Below, one piece after another: positions 17,786 through 26,465 of a stretch of DNA of 64,000 bases (the first letter of the stretch is position 1; each line of letters begins with the position of its first letter). The DNA is taken from positions 1-64,000 of the forward strand of contig CALECT010000124.1 in the NCBI GenBank assembly GCA_937949725.1, read 5' to 3'. The position numbers and the translations under genes were made by a program. The notes beneath the pieces are model-generated. The model was not told the DNA's origin and searched no databases. It was given only the letters and a program-made list of their open reading frames with translations. The DNA comes from an uncultured Pseudanabaenaceae cyanobacterium. Lineage in GTDB: Bacteria; Cyanobacteriota; Cyanobacteriia; PCC-9006; JAAUQQ01.

Positions 17786-19027
17786 ATGCGCATCGGCTAC
17801 CTCCAACTTTCGCCCCCCCAAGACCATGAGAGTGGCCTGGTTCGTTATGGCCGTTATATCGCCCAGGCTGTCCAGCAGCAAACCCAGCTAGAGACCCAGG
17901 AAACTGTGCTGGAGTTAAGCGATCAAATAAATTTTCGTCCCGAGCTAAAACAGGCATTAAAAACGTTTCAAGATTGTGATGTCCTCCATGTTCAATACAG
18001 TAAATATGTTGGACTAACTGGGTGGAAAAAGCTCTGCTTGCTCAAGATGATTCGCCAAAAATTTAAGGGCAAGCTTTGTCTGACGCTCCACGATATCTAT
18101 GCCGATCTATACCCGGCATACGACCTACAGGAAGCATGGGGATTTGAGAATAAAAGATTGCGTGGTTTTTCCAAGAATCAATCCTTAGCCTTACGCAGTA
18201 CGGCGATCTATCTTTGGCAGAATTACTTGGCCGACCAGGCGATCATCAAATGGATCTTGACCCATTGTGATCAACTCATTGTTTGTAACCAGACCGAAGC
18301 AGACCGGCTCCAGCATTTTGAAGGTGCTGAGAAAATCACCGTAATTCCTCATTTTGTAGAATCGCGATCGCATCTACCTTCTCCCAAAGAGGCTAAAGCT
18401 GCCTTGGGCCTTAGAGATGAGAAAATTATCACACTGCAAGGATTCATCTATCGCTCCAAGGGACATACATTGCTATTGAATGCTCTGAGCCTTTTACCCG
18501 ATGATTATCAAGTTATTTTTGCAGGGGGTATGGCACCAAATCAAGATGCCTTTAAAAAAGAGCTGGAAGCACAAATTAAACAATGGAAATTAGAAGATCG
18601 AGTAACTATCACAGGTTATTTATCTGAAGAGAAACTTGAATTATATTTAGCAGCGACTGATTTAGCAGTCTGTCCTTTCAAGATTATCTCTGCCTCTGGC
18701 TCTCTCTCCACTTGGATTTCCATGGAGCGACCGATCCTCGCCTATGCACTGCCTCAAATTGAAGAACTGAATGATTTAGTACCTGATGCTATATCTATGT
18801 TTCAAGACTATAGCCCGGATGCTTTGGCCAAAGCTATTCGGAACTGCTTCTCGGACTCTGAAACTCAGTCTATAATGCCCTCTAGCGTTTCTATTCAGCA
18901 ACTTAAAAGTAGGCTTTCTCTCACTCTGATTGCCCGTGAGCATAGTTTGGTTTATCGCAGTGAGGATTATTATTCCCCCAGGACTACTGTGACGAATGAA
19001 TGCGCTTCCTCAACTCCATTAAAATGA
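17786..19027 (+). CDS. Family 4 glycosyltransferase
   Basis: Predicted GT-B glycosyltransferase of 413 aa. The N-terminus is MRIGYLQLSPPQDHESGLVR with an open Gly-containing loop, then a DVLHVQYSKYVG segment; the C-terminal half has ITLQGFIYRSKGH, VIFAGGMAP, RVTITGYLSEEKLELYLAATDLAV and an SGSLSTWISMERPILAY donor-site region. The usual E-x7-E of GT4 enzymes is replaced by a GSLS-type loop, as in a subset of the family. Base composition is more AT-rich than its neighbours, suggesting later acquisition, as is common for polysaccharide genes. Confidence 0.8.
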   Translation: MRIGYLQLSPPQDHESGLVRYGRYIAQAVQQQTQLETQETVLELSDQINFRPELKQALKTFQDCDVLHVQYSKYVGLTGWKKLCLLKMIRQKFKGKLCLTLHDIYADLYPAYDLQEAWGFENKRLRGFSKNQSLALRSTAIYLWQNYLADQAIIKWILTHCDQLIVCNQTEADRLQHFEGAEKITVIPHFVESRSHLPSPKEAKAALGLRDEKIITLQGFIYRSKGHTLLLNALSLLPDDYQVIFAGGMAPNQDAFKKELEAQIKQWKLEDRVTITGYLSEEKLELYLAATDLAVCPFKIISASGSLSTWISMERPILAYALPQIEELNDLVPDAISMFQDYSPDALAKAIRNCFSDSETQSIMPSSVSIQQLKSRLSLTLIAREHSLVYRSEDYYSPRTTVTNECASSTPLK

Positions 19028-19105
19028 GCCAGATTTTAGGTTATCTTTAGCCGCAAGATCACTGTTTTCGAACAACTGCGGCAACCCTCCTTTGAGACCG
19101 TCATT

Positions 19106-20104
19106 CTAGTTCTTGGGTGTTGCCCCGACCCACTTGGCTGCGAAAGAAGGCCCACCAAACAATCTAGAACGTAGCTTTTGCAGCTTGCCTTCGGCTCGTT
19201 CCATCGTTTGAGTGATTCCTAAATAACGCTTTTGTAAAGGAGACAGTTCAGTCGTAACTGGCTTATATCCATAGCGGACCATAATCTCACGAGTAATATT
19301 TTCAACAATGGCCACTTGTGTACGGGAGAGCTGTACTTGCCATTTTTCAATCGCTTTCGAGTCAATCGGTTGTATCGCCTTCTGAAAGTGGGTCTTTGCC
19401 CAGCCTCTCTGGTAAGGATTGGCATCCTGCTGTTGCGATCGCTGAGACAGCATACAGGGCTCAAATTCCTCTTCTAGGAAATGGCACATTTCTTCAATCC
19501 TAGCTTCTGGATCTATGACCAAATCCTCGTACTTTAAGAGCAGAACCCTCGGTTCTTCCTGCCACTTTTCAAGATAGAGTTTGGCACTACTAAGCCAGTA
19601 ATAAGCATTCGAATGAATATAATTGCTAGCCCAGTCAACCTTTAGTAAAGAGGCTGAAACTGCACGCGGATCTCGAATTAGCCAGAGAATCCTAGCGTTA
19701 GGGAACCAATCGAAGATTGTTTCCAAGTAGTCATAATGGGCAGGTGTTTTTTCTCCCCAGCGAGGCTTATTCTTTGTCGCAGCATATTCTGCCATTAATA
19801 ATTCAAACACAGCTTTAAAGCTAGGGGTGCCCAGCTCGTTTAGTTTTTTGAGAAAAGCATCAGGTTCTAACTCAAAATAGCTAAATCGTTTACTAGCACT
19901 GAAGTCTTTCCAGAAATACTGAAATTCGGATTCATCTTCCAAGTTGAGATGACCATATTCTTTAAGCCAATAATTGAAAAAATGGCTTTCCGGAGAAACA
20001 ATCATGCGCGAATGCGATGCAATAATCGTTCTCAGCAGTGTCGTACCAGAACGAGGGCAACCTACGATAAATATGGGGCTATTGGTTCCATTCACCTTCG
20101 CCAT
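19106..20104 (-). CDS. Sulfotransferase family protein
   Basis: Predicted PAPS-dependent sulfotransferase of 332 aa. The 5'-phosphosulfate-binding loop is IFIVGCPRSGTTLLRTII at about residues 11-28, and the 3'-phosphate-binding region is ARILWLIRDPRAVSASLL. The catalytic base is probably the His or Glu of SPESHFFNYW. Lying among glycosyltransferases and a pyruvyl transferase, it probably sulfates an extracellular polysaccharide; sulfated exopolysaccharides are common in cyanobacteria. A nodulation-type or glycolipid substrate cannot be ruled out. The gene is moderately AT-rich, like its neighbour. Confidence 0.85.
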   Translation of the reverse strand: MAKVNGTNSPIFIVGCPRSGTTLLRTIIASHSRMIVSPESHFFNYWLKEYGHLNLEDESEFQYFWKDFSASKRFSYFELEPDAFLKKLNELGTPSFKAVFELLMAEYAATKNKPRWGEKTPAHYDYLETIFDWFPNARILWLIRDPRAVSASLLKVDWASNYIHSNAYYWLSSAKLYLEKWQEEPRVLLLKYEDLVIDPEARIEEMCHFLEEEFEPCMLSQRSQQQDANPYQRGWAKTHFQKAIQPIDSKAIEKWQVQLSRTQVAIVENITREIMVRYGYKPVTTELSPLQKRYLGITQTMERAEGKLQKLRSRLFGGPSFAAKWVGATPKN

Positions 20105-20516
20105 TACAATGAGCCTCTTATAGATAAAAAGATAGATAGATGCAGCAGATAGACGGCAATGGGGCTATTGCACAAACGCCTACCTGACGCTGCCCCTGGC
20201 TGATTTATTCGCTTTTCATTGATTCTGGAAAGCCAATTAAAAGATCTCGTTTAATTTTAGACGGTAGTACTCGTCCTAAACCGAAGCGTTTCAACATGCT
20301 TCATTGCCTTACAGGTTGACGAAAAGATACTTCATCATAGTACTCAGGAATTCAGAGCAAGATCTTTTCTATTGCCCATCAATAGCTCCTAGAGTTGAGA
20401 TAGCTGCTACAGAAGGTTTGACAACTCGATAGGTAATACTCACACCTATCAGCCAGAGCATGTCATTTTACACATCCTTGTCCCACACTTATTCAAGTGC
20501 GAGACAAGGGCTAGAG
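20105..20516. other. Gene-free stretch between sulfotransferase and csaB
   Basis: About 410 bp without a coding signal. Its right end holds the hairpin at 20476-20509 that follows csaB. The remainder is upstream of the sulfotransferase and presumably contains its promoter; no clear -35/-10 pair was identified. Confidence 0.4.
20476..20509 (-). terminator. Hairpin downstream of csaB
   Basis: A fifteen-base-pair stem (20476-20490 with 20495-20509) with two G-U pairs and a 4-nt loop starts 7 bp after the csaB stop. The minus-strand sequence after it lacks a T-run, so it could be a factor-assisted terminator or a 3' stabiliser. Confidence 0.55.
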
Positions 20517-21686
20517 CTACGACTGGAAAAGCTTCTCTAAAAGGATGGGCTTTAAAGTCTGTAGTTGAGCCTCATACTGACTCAGGCCCTGCGCAATGCT
20601 ATCTCTTGCAATTTGAGGTTGAGCTAAGAGATTATCGAGTAAAGGGATGACACGATCGCGTTTGAACTCTCGCAACGGCACCGAATAATCTGATTGGCCG
20701 ATCTCCGCCATAAAACCGGTCACTTTGGGGTCATAATCCGCTGCAATGACCGGTACACCTAAGCCTGCCGCAATAATCAAAGAATGGAGCCGCATCCCCA
20801 CAACAACGTCTAAGTTGCCCATCACTTCGGTGAGCTTTGCAAGGGAGGGGAAATAGCGATGTACGACAAAATCAGGAGACTGACGACTGTGACGCAGCAT
20901 TTCTAGGATGGCGATATAGTCATCATCATCATTGCTGTAGTAGTTGTCGAAGGCTTGGAAGGGGAGAAAGTGAATCACTGCATTGTGTTTAGAAGCGGCG
21001 TAATCCGCGATCGCTGCCATTTCTCGCTGTAGTTCTGCGTAGGAGTAATCTACCGTCTGTCCACGGTTACTCATCCAGCGCACCGATATTCCCACCTGCA
21101 AAGGTCGACTCGACTCCTGGGGGGGCTGAGCCAGGGACTTCACCGCTTGCAGAGCTAGATCAGGGATGATATGGACTGGATTAGTAACGCCTAGGGCCTC
21201 TAGCTTTTGTTTAGAAGCCGCATCACGTACCGTAATTAAATCCACTTGGTTTAGCACCCAAGGAATCAGCTCTTTGGTTTCGGGTTTCCAAATTTCCCCC
21301 ACACTCACTCCCAGTAAAGCAGTGCGGCGTTTGAGCTTGATAGCCTTCTGCATGGGCCATAACCAAAACTGAGCAACGGGCCGATCTGCGCCGTCTCGTA
21401 GCAAATCCCCACCGCCCAGAACAAAGACAGGATTCGCCTTCATGGCTTGGCGCTCTGGATCTCGCACCTTATTCCGAATGGCATCTAGCCGACGACGAGG
21501 AGCATGGGTGGGAACGGTGGAAATCTTGTGACGACGCTGGGTGTCTTCGGGATTAAACGTTAAAACCGTTAGGGGATAATCGGGGTCTTGCTGACGCAAC
21601 AGCTTGACCATGCCGGACAGCATGGCTTCGTCCCCCATATTGGAATATCCATAGAAGCCACTGATCAGCGCGCCTTGATGGGCCAT
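20517..21686 (-). CDS. csaB: Polysaccharide pyruvyl transferase CsaB
   Basis: Predicted to transfer pyruvate from phosphoenolpyruvate to a sugar as a ketal. In other bacteria CsaB pyruvylates secondary cell-wall polymer, creating the anchor for SLH-domain surface proteins. The 389-aa protein starts ALISGFYGYSNMGDEAML, has FVLGGGDLLRDG, LLGVSVGEIW, LGVTNPVHIIPD and the C-terminal VVVGMRLHSLIIAAGLGVPVIAADYDPKV, all typical of the family. The ATG at 21686 directly precedes the first conserved strand. It lies between the glycosyltransferase cluster and the surface-protein operon, consistent with a role in cell-envelope attachment. Confidence 0.9.
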   Translation of the reverse strand: MAHQGALISGFYGYSNMGDEAMLSGMVKLLRQQDPDYPLTVLTFNPEDTQRRHKISTVPTHAPRRRLDAIRNKVRDPERQAMKANPVFVLGGGDLLRDGADRPVAQFWLWPMQKAIKLKRRTALLGVSVGEIWKPETKELIPWVLNQVDLITVRDAASKQKLEALGVTNPVHIIPDLALQAVKSLAQPPQESSRPLQVGISVRWMSNRGQTVDYSYAELQREMAAIADYAASKHNAVIHFLPFQAFDNYYSNDDDDYIAILEMLRHSRQSPDFVVHRYFPSLAKLTEVMGNLDVVVGMRLHSLIIAAGLGVPVIAADYDPKVTGFMAEIGQSDYSVPLREFKRDRVIPLLDNLLAQPQIARDSIAQGLSQYEAQLQTLKPILLEKLFQS

Positions 21687-21723
21687 TAGATTTTATACAA
21701 GTAATGTTGTTGCCGAGTCTACT

Positions 21724-21764
21724 AAAAAGCCGGGACATTGCACTAATGCAATGTCCCGGCTTTT
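21724..21764 (-). terminator. Rho-independent terminator of the DUF11-repeat gene
   Basis: A perfect 17-bp stem (21725-21741 with 21748-21764; core GCCGGGACATTGC) with a 6-nt loop. On the minus strand it ends in a run of five Ts. It lies 46 bp after the stop of the 21810-26369 gene and before csaB, separating the surface operon from csaB. Confidence 0.9.
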
Positions 21765-21809
21765 ACAGGCTATTAAAGCAGCGGATAGTCATCCAAGCTC
21801 AATGCCAAT

Positions 21810-24800
21810 TTACGGAACGGTCGCTTCGAAGACGACAGAGCCAGTTGTGCCGGGAGCGACATCACCCACTGCAAAAATGACTGCTCCGTTGGGATCAGAG
21901 GTGGGGTTACCATCTCCATCCACTTGGACGGCTAAGCCAGCGTCATTAACAGGACAAGATGTATTGCCTGTTGGAACTGTCACTAGCGCGTCAATGAAGC
22001 TACCCCCCACAGTCAGGAACTGATTCAGTTGGAGCGGGGAAGGTAGTGGATCGCAAATCTCTAAGCCAGAGAATACAGTGGCTGCATTGTTGACGTAGTA
22101 GATGGTGTACTGCACGGTATCGCCTGGCTGGAGTTCATCAGGTAACTGATTAGTTCCAAGAATGCCATCAGGTGCCCCTGGTAGCTGAGTGGTGATATCG
22201 CCCGTCACAGAAGTGGAGGTGATTGCCTTAAATAGCTGCAAGCCTGCGCCACTGTCGGCCAACTCAAATACGACTGGGGTCGCATCGTCTGCACTTTCAC
22301 CACTGGCTACACCATCACCTAAGATGCCGGAGTCGGCTGTAATAACGCGAGGGTCCGTTGCATCTGCAGGTGGAATATCGTCCGATAGGTCTGTATCGGA
22401 TTGGGTGGGGTCATTTACGGATGTACCACTTGCGGTGGCCGTTCCGTCATAAACCGTCCCCAATTGATCCCCTTCAGGTGTCACCCTGACAACGACTTGA
22501 ACCGTGGCTGATTCACCAGGATCAAACTGTGTGGTGTTTCCTGTGGCAACAGAGAGGTTTCCACTATTGGGACCACTGCCTACAACAGTGGTGCCACCGA
22601 CTAAGGTTGGGTCACCAGGCGTTGCTGGTGCTCCGGGAGTCACGCTAAGGACTTCGTAGTTAGAAACGGCCGTCGGCTGACCAATATCAAACTGGGTGTC
22701 GTAGTTGTCGGTGATATCGAGACCATTGAGCGGCACAACGCCAACGTTCTCAACGACATACTCAAACGTGACATCAAAAACACCAGGCTGACCATCTACA
22801 GGAGTCGTGCTGACAACTTGCTTGGTTAGACCAATTTGAGGGCCCACTGGGAAGGTAGCGACAGTGGGATCGTTTTCACCCGCTCCACTGCCTCGGTTGC
22901 CATCTGTGGTAACAGGGTCAGGGTCCGTACCATCGTCAGATAGGTCGCTGACCGGCAGCAGACCTGTGGATACAGCTGCTTCAGTCGTTCCATCTGCATC
23001 GGCATCACCAACGACAGTGAGAGGATTACCAGCAATGGGGCCATTACCATCGGAGGGAATGCCGGTACCAGATCCCGTGGAGCTGCTGTCGTAAGGGGTG
23101 TTATCGGTGGGGTTGATGACCTGGACTTGATAGCGCAGAACCGAAGCCTCATCCGGCTCAAGCGTTAACAAGGTGCCGGGGTCAATAAGCTGCGTTGTGG
23201 CCTCACCGTCGAAACCGGGGTTGACGGTGGTGGGGATGCCGGAGACCTGAGTCACAGGGCCGAGGACGGTGGTGTCGCCTGCGGGCAGGTCATCGAAAAC
23301 ATCATCGATGTTCTCTTCAGTGACTTGGACGTCGGTGAGACGAATGCCGCCGACGTTTTGAACCGTGACATCGTAGGTGACGATATAAGGGTCGGCTGCG
23401 GTACCGCTACCGGTGACATCGCTAATTTCCTTTGCAACAGCCAGTTTTGGAAAGCGAACCGGAGTGGGGTTGTTTTCGCTAGCCTGGGTTGCGGTGGTGG
23501 TTGTATTACCATCGGGGTCGATGGGCTCCAGGGTTGCAACACCTTCATTGGCATTGCTATCACCATCGGGATCCAGGGTCTGAGCTGGGTCCGTAGCGCT
23601 AGGAGCACCATTGGGGAATTCCACACCGTCATCAGAAGGATCGGTAACCGAAGTCCCGCCTAAGGTTGTAGCAATACCCGTCGCGGTTGCTTGGGAAGAG
23701 AAGGGAAGGTTATTGCCGCCATAGCCTTCGGTGGTGTTACCAGGAGTGACGCGGACAACATAGTCCACTGCACCAAACTGGTTGGGCAACAGCGTATCGC
23801 TTCCGGCGAGCAATGTGCGGCCCGCACCTGACAGACCTGCAGGAGCGCCTGCGGTCAGGGTGACTCCGTTGGTATCTCCAGGGGAAACCACTCCAGGGGC
23901 TACAGCTGTGACGCTCTGAACGACGGCGCTGGTGGCACCGTCGGGCTGGCCGACGCGGAAGATATCGGTGATGCTGTCATCTTCTGCAATCTGAACGCTA
24001 TCCAAAGCAACGCCACCGATGTTTTGGACGAGCTGACGGTAGGTAACGTCAAAGGTGCCGTCAGGGTTCGCCGTGACGTTGGTGACACGTTTGGAGAGAG
24101 CGATCGCAGGTGAGCCCGTGAAAGTAACCGGCGTTCTATTGTTCTCGTCCGTGGTTTCGTCGTTCGTAGGATCTGCGGGAATGGGGCTGGACTGAGGTGC
24201 TCCTCCACCATCCACGGGATCTGTAGCAGTGCCATTGCCATTCAAGTCACGGGGCAATTGATCCGCAGCGTTAGGGAAGCCAGTGACATCATCGGAGAGG
24301 TCAGTTACTGCTGTTGTCGATGTCGCACCGGTACCCGCTGCAGTGACCTGAGATTCGTAGGGATTGTCGTCATCGGGCGATGCGCCACCCAAGGTTCCAT
24401 CCCCTAAGTTCTCAATGGTTCCATCAATGGGGTCTGTGGGGTCAACGAGAACTTGATAGTCGACAACGCCATATCCACCAACCGGCAGAGAAGCAATAGT
24501 TGCAAGCTGCAAATTGCCTACGCCATCAAATGTCGGAGTGCCTGTGAGAACGTTATAACCAGCCGGGAATCCAGCTGGAGCTGCACCTGAAACGGAAACA
24601 CTGCCCCCCACAATAGTCGCACTCGTTACGCCTGTGGCGGTTCCTGTGCGGAAGGTGGTTGCAAAATCTTGATCCGTTAGGACAACGTTTGATAGGTCTT
24701 CCGTTCCCAGGTTACGCACAATCTGGCGATAGGTAACGGTGTAGGTGCCGTCGTTGTTATTGGTAACGTTACTGACTTGCTTGGTTACACCAATGCGAGG

Positions 24801-26369
24801 CTGGGCAGGCAAGACAGCAACGGTGACGGTTTCATCGCCAGCGTTAGCACCACTAATGGCAACCGTGCTGCCATTGCCAGCTGTGGTGGTTGCGTTCACA
24901 GGGAAATCAACGCCACCAGAGCGATCGGAGGTGGGGTCGTTATCGCCAGCGCCATCTTCTACGGCTGCGCCATCGTTGGAGATGTCAGTGGTAGTACCGC
25001 CGCTGGGGGTGTTACCAGTTGCGCTGACTTGAGTGTCGTAGCGCAGAGTGCTACCGGCTCCTGGGGTGACCTGAACGGTGTAGGTCAGCGTTTCGGATGC
25101 ACCAACTGCCAAGCTATTACCAGCGCCTAACAATTGGGAGTTGCTGTTACCACCGTCATAGCCAGCATTGGTAGTTAAAGCACCAGTGGGCGTTGGAGGC
25201 GTCACGATGGTGAAAGGGTCCGAACCACCAGCAGCACTAAACGTATTACTAGTAATACCGTTGCCAGGAGCAATCAGGTCGTCGTCTAGCTGGACGTTGG
25301 AGAGAGTAGTTTCACCCAAGTTCTCAACTACAACGCTGTAAGTGATGTTGAAGGTGCCATCGTTGTTGTCAACAACGCTGGTGACTTCCTTGGCCACACC
25401 AATGATGCCAGGGTCGAAGCTGAAGTCACCGAAGAACCCCATGCCGTGATCACCAGGATCAACCCCACCACTTAAATCGTAAAGGTCAACACCTGTGCCA
25501 TTATCGGCAGCAGCAGCAGGGCCGTTACCATAAGTGATCTGAATTTGGTCTACTGCAGTAGTACCGTAGGTCAGTACGACACTACCCTCGGTACCATCCG
25601 TCGAACCAGGAGGCGTACCATTATTGTTCGCTGCTTCCACGCCAGCGGGATCGGGAGAAACTGGGTTAAGAGTTGAGTCGTCGCGATCAGTGACACCTCT
25701 GAAAGTAACAGCTCCCGCTGGCTCCGTATAGCCAATAGCGGCAGCATTACCAGTCACATTTTCAGCTGTTCCCCCAGGTCCCAAGCCTGAACCGGCAATC
25801 GCACTAGTGGGTACAGGCGTTCCACCTAAGAGAGAGACTGCGGAAGAAACGTCCTGCCACTCGCGACCGTCATCACGATCAAGATCAATCAGGGTGTGGG
25901 TCAGATTCTCGACCGGGACTCGATTACCAGCAGCATTAAGGAAGTCAAGGTTTATATTGACCGTATCTGGGATGTCATCAGGGTTATGAGTAATCAGCAA
26001 ATTACCATTGGTCAACCCACCAGTGAGATTAATGGGTGAGGTATCGCTGTCCTGTGGTGTGCCATTAGAAAATACAACGCCAGGCGATTGAGTAATCTCG
26101 AAATCAAGGGTTACCCCCCCCTGTTGGAAGGTCTCAGCCTGACTGCCCGATGGCCAAGGAACCTCTGGAGAAGTGTCTCCGAAGAAAAAGTCTAGCGCCC
26201 AAGCAGATGGGGTTTGAATCATCAAACCACCGAATGCTGCTAATAGGCCTGCAGCTCGGAAAAGCGTCGAATGCCGGAAATGTCCTTTTGAGTCTGGCTT
26301 TGGATTAGCTACTCCTAAGGGAAGTTCTGCGAGAAGTTGAAGTTGAAGTCTGGGGCGAAGTCGGCTCAT
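21810..26369 (-). CDS. Large secreted DUF11-repeat surface protein
   Basis: A 1519-aa predicted secreted protein. The signal peptide has an unusually long basic n-region (about 36 residues) before LFRAAGLLAAFGGLMI, with probable cleavage after SAWA. Residues 60-320 are a Gly/Asn/Thr-rich beta domain. Six DUF11-type (TIGR01451-like) modules follow, beginning near residues 321, 525, 755, 975, 1178 and 1378, each opening with a pattern like IGVTKQVSNV, then DGTYTVTYRQIVRNLG and LSNVVLTD. Asp-rich spacers such as DLSDDG between modules could bind calcium. An AGGA Shine-Dalgarno precedes the ATG at 26369. Third gene of a surface operon with the beta-barrel and the small DUF11 protein; probably exported through or held at the outer membrane. 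Function as adhesin or sheath component is inference. Confidence 0.82.
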   Translation of the reverse strand: MSRLRPRLQLQLLAELPLGVANPKPDSKGHFRHSTLFRAAGLLAAFGGLMIQTPSAWALDFFFGDTSPEVPWPSGSQAETFQQGGVTLDFEITQSPGVVFSNGTPQDSDTSPINLTGGLTNGNLLITHNPDDIPDTVNINLDFLNAAGNRVPVENLTHTLIDLDRDDGREWQDVSSAVSLLGGTPVPTSAIAGSGLGPGGTAENVTGNAAAIGYTEPAGAVTFRGVTDRDDSTLNPVSPDPAGVEAANNNGTPPGSTDGTEGSVVLTYGTTAVDQIQITYGNGPAAAADNGTGVDLYDLSGGVDPGDHGMGFFGDFSFDPGIIGVAKEVTSVVDNNDGTFNITYSVVVENLGETTLSNVQLDDDLIAPGNGITSNTFSAAGGSDPFTIVTPPTPTGALTTNAGYDGGNSNSQLLGAGNSLAVGASETLTYTVQVTPGAGSTLRYDTQVSATGNTPSGGTTTDISNDGAAVEDGAGDNDPTSDRSGGVDFPVNATTTAGNGSTVAISGANAGDETVTVAVLPAQPRIGVTKQVSNVTNNNDGTYTVTYRQIVRNLGTEDLSNVVLTDQDFATTFRTGTATGVTSATIVGGSVSVSGAAPAGFPAGYNVLTGTPTFDGVGNLQLATIASLPVGGYGVVDYQVLVDPTDPIDGTIENLGDGTLGGASPDDDNPYESQVTAAGTGATSTTAVTDLSDDVTGFPNAADQLPRDLNGNGTATDPVDGGGAPQSSPIPADPTNDETTDENNRTPVTFTGSPAIALSKRVTNVTANPDGTFDVTYRQLVQNIGGVALDSVQIAEDDSITDIFRVGQPDGATSAVVQSVTAVAPGVVSPGDTNGVTLTAGAPAGLSGAGRTLLAGSDTLLPNQFGAVDYVVRVTPGNTTEGYGGNNLPFSSQATATGIATTLGGTSVTDPSDDGVEFPNGAPSATDPAQTLDPDGDSNANEGVATLEPIDPDGNTTTTATQASENNPTPVRFPKLAVAKEISDVTGSGTAADPYIVTYDVTVQNVGGIRLTDVQVTEENIDDVFDDLPAGDTTVLGPVTQVSGIPTTVNPGFDGEATTQLIDPGTLLTLEPDEASVLRYQVQVINPTDNTPYDSSSTGSGTGIPSDGNGPIAGNPLTVVGDADADGTTEAAVSTGLLPVSDLSDDGTDPDPVTTDGNRGSGAGENDPTVATFPVGPQIGLTKQVVSTTPVDGQPGVFDVTFEYVVENVGVVPLNGLDITDNYDTQFDIGQPTAVSNYEVLSVTPGAPATPGDPTLVGGTTVVGSGPNSGNLSVATGNTTQFDPGESATVQVVVRVTPEGDQLGTVYDGTATASGTSVNDPTQSDTDLSDDIPPADATDPRVITADSGILGDGVASGESADDATPVVFELADSGAGLQLFKAITSTSVTGDITTQLPGAPDGILGTNQLPDELQPGDTVQYTIYYVNNAATVFSGLEICDPLPSPLQLNQFLTVGGSFIDALVTVPTGNTSCPVNDAGLAVQVDGDGNPTSDPNGAVIFAVGDVAPGTTGSVVFEATVP

Positions 26370-26423
26370 AATTCAGTCCTGACACACACGTATGTGGGGC
26401 AATTCAGCGAAAAAACTTGAAGG

Positions 26424-26458
26424 AAAAAGGGAGGCAGCTATTGCATCAATAGCTGCCT
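26424..26458 (-). terminator. Internal terminator or attenuator in the surface operon
   Basis: A perfect 12-bp stem (26432-26443 with 26447-26458; core GGCAGCTATTG) with a 3-nt loop. On the minus strand it is followed by CCC and five Ts. It lies in the 96-bp gap 8 bp after the beta-barrel stop and before the DUF11-repeat gene, so it may lower expression of the last gene or stabilise an upstream mRNA end. Confidence 0.7.
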
Positions 26459-26465
26459 TACATCG

